Below, one piece after another: positions 51,595 to 60,308 of a DNA stretch of 64,000 nt. How positions within the stretch are numbered: the stretch's first letter is position 1; every line of letters starts with the position of its first letter. The position numbers and the translations under genes are program-made. Below the pieces are notes generated by a model. That model saw nothing but the letters and a program-made list of their open reading frames with translations. It made no database searches and had not been told where the DNA came from. The stretch comes from Palsa-504 sp963795795 (GTDB taxonomy: Bacteria; Actinomycetota; Actinomycetes; Streptosporangiales; Streptosporangiaceae), in assembly GCA_963795795.1 (NCBI GenBank), contig CAWCJS010000001.1, positions 186,001 through 250,000 of the forward strand, written 5' to 3'.

Positions 51595-52737
51595 TCAAGG
51601 TGAGCCGCCGGACACGTCCGGCGCGCCGCTGTACGGGTTGACTCCGCTGCTGGTCGACGAGGCGGGGGTCGAGGGGCTGGGATCTGGCGTGACCGACGGG
51701 CTACCCGAGGTCGGCGCGGTCGTGGTGTGCGCGCTCTTCGACGGGGTGGCGGACGCGCCGACGGTGGGCGTCTGGCCGGCGCAGCTGGCCGTCTGGGGTC
51801 GGGCTCTGGCTCGTGGCCCGGCTAGACGCGCTGGCGTGGGGCTGGAGCTGGCGCTCGCCGACGCCTTCGTCGAGGCGCTGCCGGTCGCAGTGGCGCTGGC
51901 GCTGCCGCTGTCGGTCGGGGTCGCCGTGGCGCTGGTGGACGCGCTGCCGTTCGGGCTGGCGCTCGCGCTCGCGGTGTCGCCCGGGCTCGCGGTGTCGCTG
52001 CTGTCCGACGGGCTGGCCGTGCTCGGCGACGCGGTTACGCTCGGGCTCGTCGGCGCGCCGGTCGACGCGGTTGACCGCGTGGGGCTCGACGTGCTGGGCT
52101 TCGGGGAGCTAGACGTGTGCGACGGGGACGGCGACACGCACGGCACGGCCGACGGCGAGGTGATCCCCGGCGTCGCGCTGCCCTCGACCGCGTTAGGCCC
52201 GGAGCTCTGGCCGGTGCCGCCCGGCGCCGCCGAACTCGCCGTGCTGCTCGGCGAGCCGGCGAACACGTCGGTGCTGACCTGGACGAACGCCTGCCGCAGC
52301 GGAGGCACGGCGGCCAGCACGACCGCCACGGCGAACACGGCGACCCCGATGCCCAGCGCGGGCCGGAGCATGGCCTCGCGCCAGTTCACGGGCCAGCGCT
52401 GGGCCGGCCGCGCGTGTCCTGGGGCCGCGCCGCGACCCGGCGTCCTGCCCCGCCGCAGCGGCGCTCCGTGGCCGCGCGGTGCGCTGTGCTCGCCGCGCGC
52501 GCCGGACAGGCGCCGGACCAGGTCGGCCAGGACACCCCAGCCCCAGCGTGCGCGCGTGGCGCCTGGCTCGGGATCGGCGGCCGAGGCGTAGACCGGACCG
52601 GACCGGATCTTCTCGCGGATCCGGTCCAGGCCGTCGGCGTTCGGCTCGACGTGCTCCGCGGCGGCGTGCAGCGAGCGGCGCACGAAGTCGGCAAACTCGT
52701 CCCCTGGCCCGCCCTCGGGGCGGTGGTGTCGGGTCAT
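51595..52737 (-). CDS. ECF-partner membrane protein with long Ser/Thr/Pro tail
   Basis: 380 residues, ATG overlapping the stop of the upstream sigma gene. An N-terminal cytoplasmic part (~125 residues; DEFADFVRRSLHAAAEHVEP and an Arg-rich segment) is followed by one transmembrane helix (about 128-148, LRPALGIGVAVFAVAVVLAA). Then come more than 200 residues of Ser/Thr/Ala/Pro repeats of (S/T)AT-type, like a glycosylated cell-wall stalk. The gene order suggests an anti-sigma or accessory role, but no zinc motif is visible. The tail shows strong third-position repetition and could be length-variable. Confidence 0.7.
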   Translation of the reverse strand: MTRHHRPEGGPGDEFADFVRRSLHAAAEHVEPNADGLDRIREKIRSGPVYASAADPEPGATRARWGWGVLADLVRRLSGARGEHSAPRGHGAPLRRGRTPGRGAAPGHARPAQRWPVNWREAMLRPALGIGVAVFAVAVVLAAVPPLRQAFVQVSTDVFAGSPSSTASSAAPGGTGQSSGPNAVEGSATPGITSPSAVPCVSPSPSHTSSSPKPSTSSPTRSTASTGAPTSPSVTASPSTASPSDSSDTASPGDTASASASPNGSASTSATATPTDSGSASATATGSASTKASASASSSPTPARLAGPRARARPQTASCAGQTPTVGASATPSKSAHTTTAPTSGSPSVTPDPSPSTPASSTSSGVNPYSGAPDVSGGSP

Positions 52738-53339
52738 GAGTCGTGCTCCAGCGCCGAGCGCAGGGCGATCATGCCCCGGGCGGTGTGGCTCTTGACGGCA
52801 CCGCGGCTGATGCCCATCGTGGCGGCGATCTCGGCCTCGGTCAGGTCCGCATAGTAGCGGAGCACGATCGCCTCGCGCTGCCGGCCGGGCAGGTCCCGCA
52901 GCGCCGCGACCACCGCGGACCGCTCGAGCAGGACCAGCGCCCCGTGCTCGGCGCTCGGCATGTCCGGCGCGGCCTTCTGCAGGTTCCTGTCCACCACGGT
53001 CCGGTGCCGGAGCACCGACTTGGACCGGTTCACGACCGCCTGGCGCAGGTAGGCCAGCGCGTTCTCCGCGTCCCGCAGCCGCTGCCAGGCGTCGTGCATG
53101 GCGACGAACGCGTCCTGCACCACTTCCTCGGCCGTCGGCGTGTCCCGCACGAGCAGCGCGGCCAGCCGCACCAGAGCCCGGTAATGCAGCGAGTACAACT
53201 CGGTGACCGCCCGGTCCGCGCTCCACCCCAGGCGCGCAGAACTCGGCGCCAGAAAGGCGCCGGGCACGATTGCGCTCGTGGCCACCAGGGTTTCGGTCAC
53301 ATTCGTTGGACGCGCATCCCTGTCCGACGGTTCACCCAC
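52734..53339 (-). CDS. SigE-type ECF sigma factor (actinobacterial SigE70 family)
   Basis: 201 residues from a GTG that follows GGGAGG by 10 bases; a GTG 6 codons upstream overlaps that site. Region 2: LHYRALVRLAALLVRDTPTA then EEVVQDAFVAMHDAWQRL (about 51-88). Region 4: LPGRQREAIVLRYYADLTEA and MGISRGAVKSHTARGMIAL (about 148-193). These match the SigE-family sigma factors of Streptomyces-like bacteria. It is coupled (ATGA) to a membrane protein. The cassette is inserted between rsmE and phoH and runs against both. Confidence 0.88.
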   Translation of the reverse strand: MGEPSDRDARPTNVTETLVATSAIVPGAFLAPSSARLGWSADRAVTELYSLHYRALVRLAALLVRDTPTAEEVVQDAFVAMHDAWQRLRDAENALAYLRQAVVNRSKSVLRHRTVVDRNLQKAAPDMPSAEHGALVLLERSAVVAALRDLPGRQREAIVLRYYADLTEAEIAATMGISRGAVKSHTARGMIALRSALEHDS

Positions 53340-53806
53340 TAGCCGGACGCCTCCCACACGGCCGGACGCGAAAAGGACCTTAGGTCACTCATCGCCATTT
53401 CCCACCCATCTGACCATCCGCCGCCATGCTGCCATCGGCAACCACCCGGCCTGATGCCTGGATGATCAGAGATCAGGCGGTATGCGGCGTGCCTCGCTGG
53501 CTTTCGCGGCACTCCGCCTCCACCGCCGGGAGATTGCGGGAAAACCAGGATATCGACTGCGCTAAGGGGATAGCACCACTTGCGCCGATCGCGCGATAAC
53601 AACGCATGCCATCGGGGTTACCCGAAAGTTCCCTGGAAGAGGCCCCATTGTCGACATATGCGGAGGGATCATAGGCGGGCTCGAGGATTCTCCCGTGGCG
53701 GAACGCCGCTATCCGGGCCCGGGGACGAGCCGGGTCGGCCGCAGGACGGATAGCATGGTGAACACCACCTCGGGGGGCGGTCCTCCGGGTCTTCGAGAGC
53801 GTCGAA
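53340..53806. other. Intergenic region between the ECF cassette and phoH
   Basis: About 465 bases between divergent genes. It is noticeably less GC-rich than the surrounding genes. Short frames on both strands lack ribosome sites and coding character, so I see promoter-containing spacer only. Confidence 0.4.
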
Positions 53807-54889
53807 TTGACAGATACCCGAAACGACGACCTGCGCGCCAACGTCCCCGGCGGCAACGGCCAGCCCGGTGGGCCCGAGGGCGAGCCGCGATCCCAGGTCA
53901 GGATCGTGATCCCCGCCGATCATTCGATGGTCAGCCTGCTGGGGTCCGGGGACGAGCTACTGCACGTGATCGAGCGGGAGTTCGCCGCCGACATCCACGT
54001 CCGCGGCAACGAGATCACCGCGACGGGTAACCCGGCCGAGATCGCCCTGGTGAACGACCTGTTCGCCGAGCTGGTCGAGTTGCAGCGCAAGGGCACGGAC
54101 CTGACCGCGGACGCCGTGGAGCGGGCGGCAGCGATGCTGCGCGCCAAGCACGGGATCCGCCCGGCCGACGTGCTCACCGTGGGCATCCTGTCCGCCCGCG
54201 GCCGCACGATCCGGCCGAAGACGCTCAACCAGAAGCGCTACACCGACGCGATCGACAAGCACACGATCGTCTTCGCCATCGGCCCCGCGGGGACCGGCAA
54301 GACCTACCTGGCCATGGCCAAGGCGGTCAAGGCCCTGCAGGCCAAAGAGGTCAACCGGATCATCCTGACCCGGCCCGCGGTGGAGGCGGGGGAGCGGCTG
54401 GGCTTCCTGCCCGGCACCCTGTACGAGAAGATCGACCCCTACCTGCGCCCCCTCTACGACGCCCTGCACGACATGCTCGACCCCGACTCGATCCCCCGCC
54501 TCCTAACGGCCGGCACCATCGAGATCGCCCCCCTGGCATATATGCGGGGCAGGACTCTTAATGACTCGTTCATCATCCTGGACGAGGCGCAGAACACCTC
54601 CGCCGAGCAGATGAAGATGTTCCTCACCCGGCTAGGGTTCGGGTCCCAGATCGTGGTGACGGGCGACGTGACCCAGGTCGACCTCCCGCCCGGGCAGGTG
54701 AGCGGCCTGCGGATTGTCCAGGACATCCTCGACGGCGTCGAGGACATCTACTTCGCCAGGCTGACCAGCCAAGACGTGGTACGGCACCGGCTGGTGGGCA
54801 AGATCGTCGACGCGTACGAGAAGTGGGACGCGCGCGAGCGCCAGCAGCTCGGCTCCCCGAACCGGCCGAACCGGCGGAAGGGCAGCTGA
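53807..54889 (+). CDS. PhoH-like ATPase
   Basis: 360 residues from a TTG start. A KH-like N-terminal part (SMVSLLGSGDELLHVIEREF, RGNEITATGNPAEI) precedes the PhoH ATPase: Walker A GPAGTGKT (159-166), TRPAVEAGERLGFLPG (about 185-200), Walker B FIILDEAQNTS and GDVTQVDLP. Family members are implicated in RNA metabolism and ribosome maturation, and the gene is followed by ybeY in most bacteria, as here (9-base gap). Confidence 0.93.
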   Translation: MTDTRNDDLRANVPGGNGQPGGPEGEPRSQVRIVIPADHSMVSLLGSGDELLHVIEREFAADIHVRGNEITATGNPAEIALVNDLFAELVELQRKGTDLTADAVERAAAMLRAKHGIRPADVLTVGILSARGRTIRPKTLNQKRYTDAIDKHTIVFAIGPAGTGKTYLAMAKAVKALQAKEVNRIILTRPAVEAGERLGFLPGTLYEKIDPYLRPLYDALHDMLDPDSIPRLLTAGTIEIAPLAYMRGRTLNDSFIILDEAQNTSAEQMKMFLTRLGFGSQIVVTGDVTQVDLPPGQVSGLRIVQDILDGVEDIYFARLTSQDVVRHRLVGKIVDAYEKWDARERQQLGSPNRPNRRKGS

Positions 54890-54898
54890 GATGCGGAC

Positions 54899-55393
54899 AT
54901 GAGCATCGATATCGCCAACGAGGCGGGGGTCGGCGTCGACGAGGTCGGGCTGGCGGAGGTGGCCAGGTTCACCCTGGACCAGATGCGGATTCACCCGCTC
55001 GCCGAGCTCTCGGTCCTGCTCGTCGACGAGCGGACGATGACCGAGCTGCACGAGCGGTGGATGGGCGAGCCCGGCCCGACGGACGTGCTGGCCTTCCCGA
55101 TGGACGAGCTGCGCCCGCCGCACCTGGGCGGCAACCGCGCGGGCGACCCGGAGCCGGGCGACGAGCCCGGGCTGCTGGGGGACGTGGTGCTGTGCCCGCA
55201 GGTCGCGGCCGGGCAGGCGGTCACGGCCGGCCACTCCACCCAGGACGAGCTCGAGCTGCTGTGCGTGCACGGGATCTTGCACCTGCTCGGGTACGACCAC
55301 GCGGAACCCGAGGAGCACGCCGCCATGTTCGGCGCCCAGGACCAGCTGCTGAAGTCCTGGCGGGACAAGAAGGGACGAGAAGGACCCGGCTGA
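54899..55393 (+). CDS. ybeY: Endoribonuclease YbeY (rRNA maturation factor)
   Basis: 164 residues. The zinc motif HGILHLLGYDH (124-134) is intact, and GPTDVLAFPMDEL (about 59-71) and GDVVLCPQVA (about 94-103) are the other family blocks. YbeY takes part in 16S rRNA 3'-end maturation and ribosome quality control. Between phoH and a CNNM protein, with a TGATG overlap to the latter. Complete. Confidence 0.95.
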   Translation: MSIDIANEAGVGVDEVGLAEVARFTLDQMRIHPLAELSVLLVDERTMTELHERWMGEPGPTDVLAFPMDELRPPHLGGNRAGDPEPGDEPGLLGDVVLCPQVAAGQAVTAGHSTQDELELLCVHGILHLLGYDHAEPEEHAAMFGAQDQLLKSWRDKKGREGPG

Positions 55394-56718
55394 TGACACC
55401 TCCCGCGTGGCTGCTGGTCGCGGCGGCCCTGCTGGCCCTCGCCGCGGGCTGGTGCGCGAGCGCGGAGGTGGCCCTGGCCCTGATGTCCGGGACCAGCACC
55501 ACGGAGCGCCCGGAGCGCACCGACCGCCCGGACCGCCCCGAACGGCCGGAGCCGGCCGGCCGGGCGGAGGCCGGCTCGCTGCGGACCGTGGCGGCCGACC
55601 TGCCCCGCTACCTGAGCGTGCTGCTCCTCCTGCGCGCCCTGTTCGAGATCTCCGCGGCGGTCCTGGTCACGGCCGCCTTCGCGCGGTGGTTCGGCGACGA
55701 CTGGCGCGCCGTGCTCGCCGCGATCGGCGTGGTGATCGTGCTGCGGTACGCCCTGACCGGCGTGCGTCCCATGGCCGCGACGACCGGCCCCGGCGCCGAA
55801 CGCCGCGCCGAGCGCGCCGCCGCGTTCCTCCTTCCCGTGACCCGCGCCCTCGGCCCCGTGCCCGGCCTCCTGGTCGCCATCGGCAACGCCATGCCGCCGG
55901 GCCGCCGCAAACGCCAGGCCGACGCGGACAACCCGGAGGGCAGGTCCGAGCTGCGCGGACTGGTCGACTACCTCGAGCGCACGAACGGCATCGAGCCGGG
56001 CGAGCGGGAGATGGTCCGCTCGGTCTTCGAGCTCGGCGACACCATCGTCAGGGACGTCATGGTGCCGCGCACCGACATGGTGTTCATCGAGGGTGACCAG
56101 ACCGTCGAGCAGGCCCTGTCCCTGGCGCTGCGCAGCGGCTTCTCCCGCATCCCCGTGGTGGGGGAGAACGAGGACGACGTGGTGGGCATCGCCTACCTGA
56201 AGGACATCGTGGCGTGGAGCCACGAGCATCCGGGGGCCGACACCTCCGAGAAGGTCGCCACCGTGATGCGCCAGGCCAGCTACGTGCCCGACAGCAAGCC
56301 GGTCGACGAGCTGCTGCGCCAGATGCAGGCGCAGCGCAACCACGTGGCCATCGTGATCGACGAGTACGGCGGGACCGCCGGGCTCGTCACCATCGAGGAC
56401 ATCCTGGAGGAGATCGTCGGCGAGATCACCGACGAGTACGACAACGAGCTGCCGCCCGTGCAGTGGCTGGACGGCGGCGCGGCACGGGTGACCGCGCGGC
56501 TGCCCGTGGCCGAGCTCGAGGACCTGTTCGGCGTCCGGGTCGGCGCCGAGGACGTCGAGACGGTCGCCGGGCTGCTGGCGCACCAGCTCGGCCGGGTCCC
56601 GATCGTGGGCTCGACGGCGACCGTTAGCGGTCTCAGGCTGACTGCGGAGAACCTGGTCGGCCGGCGCAACAAAATCGAAACAGTGCTGGTGGAGCCGGAA
56701 TCCGACGCCGCATCCTAG
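55393..56718 (+). CDS. CNNM/CorC-type hemolysin family membrane protein
   Basis: 441 residues; ATG overlaps the ybeY stop by one base. An N-terminal CNNM transmembrane domain of three or four helices (to about residue 160) is followed by two CBS domains (VRDVMVPRTDMVFIEGDQTV, about 217-236; VIDEYGGTAGLVTIEDILEE, about 317-336) and a CorC/HlyC-type C-terminal domain (ARLPVAELEDLFGVRV). Homologues export magnesium or cobalt; no hemolytic role is implied. The N-terminal domain carries an unusual RPERTDRPDRPERPEP stretch in a loop (about residues 37-55). Confidence 0.9.
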   Translation: MTPPAWLLVAAALLALAAGWCASAEVALALMSGTSTTERPERTDRPDRPERPEPAGRAEAGSLRTVAADLPRYLSVLLLLRALFEISAAVLVTAAFARWFGDDWRAVLAAIGVVIVLRYALTGVRPMAATTGPGAERRAERAAAFLLPVTRALGPVPGLLVAIGNAMPPGRRKRQADADNPEGRSELRGLVDYLERTNGIEPGEREMVRSVFELGDTIVRDVMVPRTDMVFIEGDQTVEQALSLALRSGFSRIPVVGENEDDVVGIAYLKDIVAWSHEHPGADTSEKVATVMRQASYVPDSKPVDELLRQMQAQRNHVAIVIDEYGGTAGLVTIEDILEEIVGEITDEYDNELPPVQWLDGGAARVTARLPVAELEDLFGVRVGAEDVETVAGLLAHQLGRVPIVGSTATVSGLRLTAENLVGRRNKIETVLVEPESDAAS

Positions 56719-56728
56719 ACTCAACCAG

Positions 56729-57061
56729 GTGAGCGACGTGACGAACCCGGAGGATCTCAAGATCATCACCCTGGCCCGGTCCACCCGCGCGAGGGTGGCG
56801 GCGTCCGAGGGCGCTGCGGTCCGCGACGAGACCGGCCGCACCTACACCGCGGCCGCGGTGGCCCTGCCCTCGCTGCGGCTGTCCGCGCTGCGCCTGGCGG
56901 TGGCCATGGCGGTGTCGAGCGGCGCGCGGAAGCTGGAGGCCGCGGCCCTGGTCAGCGACGGCGAGCTGGACCCCGGCGACCTGGCCGTGGTGCGCGATCT
57001 CGGCCCGGACGCCGTCGTGTACCACGCCGCACCCGACGGCACCCTCCGCGCCACCCTTTAG
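56729..57061 (+). CDS. Cytidine-deaminase-like protein, probably non-catalytic
   Basis: 110 residues, GTG start. It follows the cytidine-deaminase fold in outline (RVAASEGAAVRDETGRTYTA, then SLRLSALRLAVAMAVSSGAR) and has the conserved place between CNNM and era. The zinc-binding HAE and PCxxC motifs are absent: where HAE would be the sequence reads SLRLS. It cannot be a standard zinc deaminase. Probably a degenerate but conserved family member of unknown function. Confidence 0.75.
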   Translation: MSDVTNPEDLKIITLARSTRARVAASEGAAVRDETGRTYTAAAVALPSLRLSALRLAVAMAVSSGARKLEAAALVSDGELDPGDLAVVRDLGPDAVVYHAAPDGTLRATL

Positions 57062-57093
57062 TCCGAACGAGCGGTGGCTCCACTCCCCGCTCC

Positions 57094-58041
57094 ATGCGCG
57101 AGAATCGAATAGTGACCTTTCCGCTGGCCGACCACCCGCCCGATGAGGGCTTCCGCTCGGGTTTCGCCTGCCTGGTCGGCCGCCCGAACGTCGGCAAGTC
57201 GACTCTGATCAACGCGCTCGTCGGAACCAAGATCGCGATCACCAGCGACCGGCCGCAGACGACCAGGCGGGTGATCCGCGGCATCGTGCACCGCCCGGAC
57301 GCGCAGCTCGTCCTGCTGGACACGCCCGGCCTGCACAAGCCGCGGACGCTGCTCGGCGAGCGGCTGGACAGCCTGGTCCGCGCCACGCTCACCGAGGTCG
57401 ACGTGATCGGGTTCTGTGTCCCGGCGGGCGATGAGGTCGGCCCCGGCGACCGCTTCCTCGCCCGTGAGCTGGAGCGCGTCGGGAAGACGCCGATCGTGGC
57501 GGTCGTGACCAAGTGCGACCAGGTGCCGCCGGCGCGGGTCGTCGAGCAGCTCACGGCGGTGAGTGAACTGGGCGACTGGGCCGACATCGTGCCGGTGTCG
57601 GCGGTGACCGGGTTCCAGCTCGACGTCCTGACCGACGTGCTGACCTCGCACTTGCCCGAGGGCCCGCCGCTGTACCCCGACGGCGAGCTGACCGACCAGC
57701 CCGAGCAGATCATGGTCGCCGAGCTGATCCGGGAGGCGGCGCTGGAGGGCGTCAGGGACGAGCTGCCGCACTCGATCGCGGTGCTGGTCGAGGAGATGGG
57801 CCCGCGACCGGGCCGCGAGGACCTGACCGACGTGTACGCCGAGCTGTACGTGGAGCGGCCGAGCCAGAAGGCCATCGTCATCGGCGCCGGGGGAGCGCGC
57901 CTGAAGGACGTCGGGAGCCGCGCCCGCCGCCAGATCGAGGCCCTGCTCGGCACGAAGGTCTACCTCGACCTGCGCGTCAAGATCGCCAAGGACTGGCAGC
58001 GCAACCCCAAGCAGCTCCGCCGCCTCGGCTTCTACGACTGA
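57094..58041 (+). CDS. era: Ribosome-assembly GTPase Era
   Basis: 315 residues. G1 GRPNVGKST (29-37), G3 DTPGLHK (about 76-82), G4 TKCD (about 140-143), and a KH domain with RPSQKAIVIGAGGARLKDVG (about 255-274) identify Era, which binds 16S rRNA 3' end. A GTG at codon 7 is an alternative start. It ends 10 bases inside the convergent GNAT gene. Confidence 0.97.
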   Translation: MRENRIVTFPLADHPPDEGFRSGFACLVGRPNVGKSTLINALVGTKIAITSDRPQTTRRVIRGIVHRPDAQLVLLDTPGLHKPRTLLGERLDSLVRATLTEVDVIGFCVPAGDEVGPGDRFLARELERVGKTPIVAVVTKCDQVPPARVVEQLTAVSELGDWADIVPVSAVTGFQLDVLTDVLTSHLPEGPPLYPDGELTDQPEQIMVAELIREAALEGVRDELPHSIAVLVEEMGPRPGREDLTDVYAELYVERPSQKAIVIGAGGARLKDVGSRARRQIEALLGTKVYLDLRVKIAKDWQRNPKQLRRLGFYD

Positions 58042-59051
58042 GCTCCCGGGAGCACGTCTGCCGCAGGGACCTCGAAGTTCATGACCGGACGGCCGAACGG
58101 CTGGTAGCCCAGCGCCTCGTTGATCGCGATCATGTGCTCGTTGGTCTCGGCGTTGCCAGTGATCATCCACCGGCGCTGCGGTTCCGCCTCGGCCAGCCAT
58201 TCCAGCATGGCCAGCTTGACCAGCAGGCCTAGCCGGTGCCCCCGGTGCGCCCTGACCACGGCGGTCAGGCCCTGGAACATCCAGTCCGGCTCGTCCGGCG
58301 CGACCTCGACCTGGGTGACGCCGGCCAGGTCGCCGGTCGCGTCGTGCCGGGCGGCCACGGTGTAGGAGCGCAGTTGCTGCAGCCGTCTCCGGCGGTCGGT
58401 GGCCCGGACGCGCTCGGCGTCGAACGCCGCCGGCTCCCAGCTCGGGTCGTGCGGCGCGTCGGCCATGGCCAGCTCGATCGCGACGATCTGATCCACGTAC
58501 TCCTCCGGCGTGGACTGCGCCCAGGAGATCACCGTGTAACCGTCGGCCGCTTCCTGCGCGGAGGCGCGCAGCCCGGCGACCAGGCCGGCCGGGATCGCGG
58601 CCAGGTCCAGCCTGCGCCGGATCTCCGCCAGGCCAGCCGTCGCGCCAAGCGACCTGGCGAAGGACTCACCGGGGGAGTCCTGGATAGCGAACCCGGCAAG
58701 CAGGCGCCGCTCGTCGGCGAGCGCCCGTTCCGCGGCGTGGCGCAGCAGCGCCGTGCCGAACCCCTGCCGGCGCCGGGCCGGGTCAACGAACGCCTCGAGG
58801 ATCCCGAGGTGCCGGTTGTCCCGGTCCGGCACCTCGAGGAGGTACCAGCCGGCTACCGAGCCATCCGGCCCGCACCCGAGCCAGGTTTCCCGCGGCTCGC
58901 CGGTCCAGCCCGTCGTCAGCCAGCCGTCGAAGACGATGCGGGACATCGGGGGCAGGCCGGGATCGTCGGCTGTCACGGCCGCGACCATGATGTCGTGGCA
59001 GGACTGCACCAACGCGGGGTCACTGTCTGCCCCGAAGCGCTCGATACGCAT
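58032..59051 (-). CDS. GNAT acetyltransferase with two GNAT domains
   Basis: 339 residues. Two acetyl-CoA folds are present: the N-terminal one has VDPARRRQGFGTALLRHAAE (about 90-109), the motif A loop R-R-x-G-x-G/A, and the C-terminal one has VVRAHRGHRLGLLVKLAMLE (about 264-283) and NAETNEHMIAINEALGYQPF (about 296-315). Such tandem-domain GNATs occur as aminoglycoside- or mycothiol-type acetyltransferases; the substrate here is not known. A paralogue follows upstream 5 bases away on the same strand. Not MshD by sequence position, though related in architecture. Confidence 0.85.
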   Translation of the reverse strand: MRIERFGADSDPALVQSCHDIMVAAVTADDPGLPPMSRIVFDGWLTTGWTGEPRETWLGCGPDGSVAGWYLLEVPDRDNRHLGILEAFVDPARRRQGFGTALLRHAAERALADERRLLAGFAIQDSPGESFARSLGATAGLAEIRRRLDLAAIPAGLVAGLRASAQEAADGYTVISWAQSTPEEYVDQIVAIELAMADAPHDPSWEPAAFDAERVRATDRRRRLQQLRSYTVAARHDATGDLAGVTQVEVAPDEPDWMFQGLTAVVRAHRGHRLGLLVKLAMLEWLAEAEPQRRWMITGNAETNEHMIAINEALGYQPFGRPVMNFEVPAADVLPGAQS

Positions 59052-59056
59052 CGCCG

Positions 59057-60067
59057 TCAGCCCGCGATGTCGGCCACGTCGAGGCGCCACGAGGTGGCCG
59101 GCGCGCCGAAGACGGTGTAGCCGAGCGCGTCGTTGACCGCGATCATGTGCTTGTTGTCCTCGGCGTTCCAGGTCGTGATCCGCTCCACTTGCGGTTCTGC
59201 GGTCGCGAGCCACTCCAGCATCGCGACCTTGACCAGCAGGCCGAGCCGATGCCCGCGGTGCGCCGCCGTCACGGCGGTGATCAGCTGGAACCCCCAGCTG
59301 GGATTCGGGGGTTCCACCGTCACCTGGGTCAGCGCGGCAACCTCGCCGGTGGCTACGTGCCGGGCCGCGACCGAGTAGTCCCGCGAGCCGTAGTGCGCGC
59401 GCAGGCCATTGACCCGCTCGCGGACCCGCTGGGCGTCCCACTTCTCCGGTTCCACATAGGGGTCATGGGGCGCGTCGCTGAGCGCGGCGTACGCGGCGGC
59501 CATCCGCTCGATGAGCTCCTCCGGTATCAGCCCGGCCCAGGTCACCAGCTCGTATCCGATGGCGTGCCGCTCGGCCTCCTCGCGCAGCCGGGCCAGCCGG
59601 CCCTCCTCGAGCGTGCCGGGCTCCAGCAGGCGCTCGATGTCCACCAGCCCGGGCTCTGCCCCGGCCTGGCGGGCGAAGGGCTCGCCGGGCGTGCCGTTCC
59701 TCGAGCCGCCGCGCAGCACGGTCCGCCCGTGCGCCGCGGTGCGGCCCGCGGCGTGCCGCAGCAGGGCCCGGCCGAGTCCGTGCCTGCGGTCGTCCGGGTG
59801 GACGATGAGGTGCAGGTACGCCTGGTCCAAGTTCTCCAGGTCGGGAAGCTCCAGCCGGTACCAGCCCGCGACCGTGCCCGGCGCGCGGCCCGGGACCAGC
59901 CACACCTCCCTGGGTTCGCCGCCCCACCCCACGGTCATCCAGGCACGAAAGATGTGCTCTCCCATTACGGGTTCCTGCGGCTCATCGACCCGCTGGGCGG
60001 CCAGGAACGCCGCGTGGCACGCGCAGAGGCCTGCGGCGTCGGTCAGGTCGAGCTGCTCGATGTGCAT
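59057..60067 (-). CDS. GNAT acetyltransferase with two GNAT domains, paralogue
   Basis: 336 residues, same architecture as the neighbour. The N-terminal motif A is VHPDDRRHGLGRALLRHAAG (about 92-111), and the C-terminal one reads VTAAHRGHRLGLLVKVAMLE (about 260-279) with NAEDNKHMIAVNDALGYTVF (about 292-311). Blocks such as HRGHRLGLLVK are identical between the two genes, so they arose by tandem duplication. The ATG is immediately behind GGAGG with almost no spacer, which is poor, so the true start may lie elsewhere. Substrate unknown. Confidence 0.82.
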   Translation of the reverse strand: MHIEQLDLTDAAGLCACHAAFLAAQRVDEPQEPVMGEHIFRAWMTVGWGGEPREVWLVPGRAPGTVAGWYRLELPDLENLDQAYLHLIVHPDDRRHGLGRALLRHAAGRTAAHGRTVLRGGSRNGTPGEPFARQAGAEPGLVDIERLLEPGTLEEGRLARLREEAERHAIGYELVTWAGLIPEELIERMAAAYAALSDAPHDPYVEPEKWDAQRVRERVNGLRAHYGSRDYSVAARHVATGEVAALTQVTVEPPNPSWGFQLITAVTAAHRGHRLGLLVKVAMLEWLATAEPQVERITTWNAEDNKHMIAVNDALGYTVFGAPATSWRLDVADIAG

Positions 60068-60141
60068 CCTCCAAGCCAACCTCGCCCTCCAGCCGCGCGC
60101 CACTGAATATTCGGCGCGGTACGCTCCTGCGCAGAGGCCCC

Positions 60142-60300
60142 ATGCCATCCCTCACAACATCCGCCGCCGCATCCCACCGCCACCGCAGCCACCATCCCAC
60201 CGCCCCGCGCCACACCCACCACCCCCGCCGCCACACCCACCACCCCGGCCGCCACACCCCACCACCCCGCACGCCACGCCCCACCACCCCCGCTGAGGAG
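60142..60300 (+). repeat. Low-complexity CACC repeat tract before a membrane gene
   Basis: About 150 bases made almost only of C, A and G in units close to CCACACCCACCACCCC, repeated three or more times imperfectly. A frame on the plus strand would encode a His/Pro/Arg-rich peptide but no ribosome site is present. It lies between the divergent GNAT gene and a membrane gene. Confidence 0.75.
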
Positions 60301-60308
60301 CGCAAGAC

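Noticed and set aside
53473..53856. 127-residue frame on the minus strand between the ECF cassette and phoH
   Set aside because: It overlaps the start of phoH, lacks a ribosome site and shows no coding-like pattern.
54991..56841. 616-residue frame antisense to ybeY and the CNNM gene
   Set aside because: Overlaps two conserved genes entirely; His/Arg/Gln/Asp-rich composition is typical of antisense frames in GC-rich DNA.
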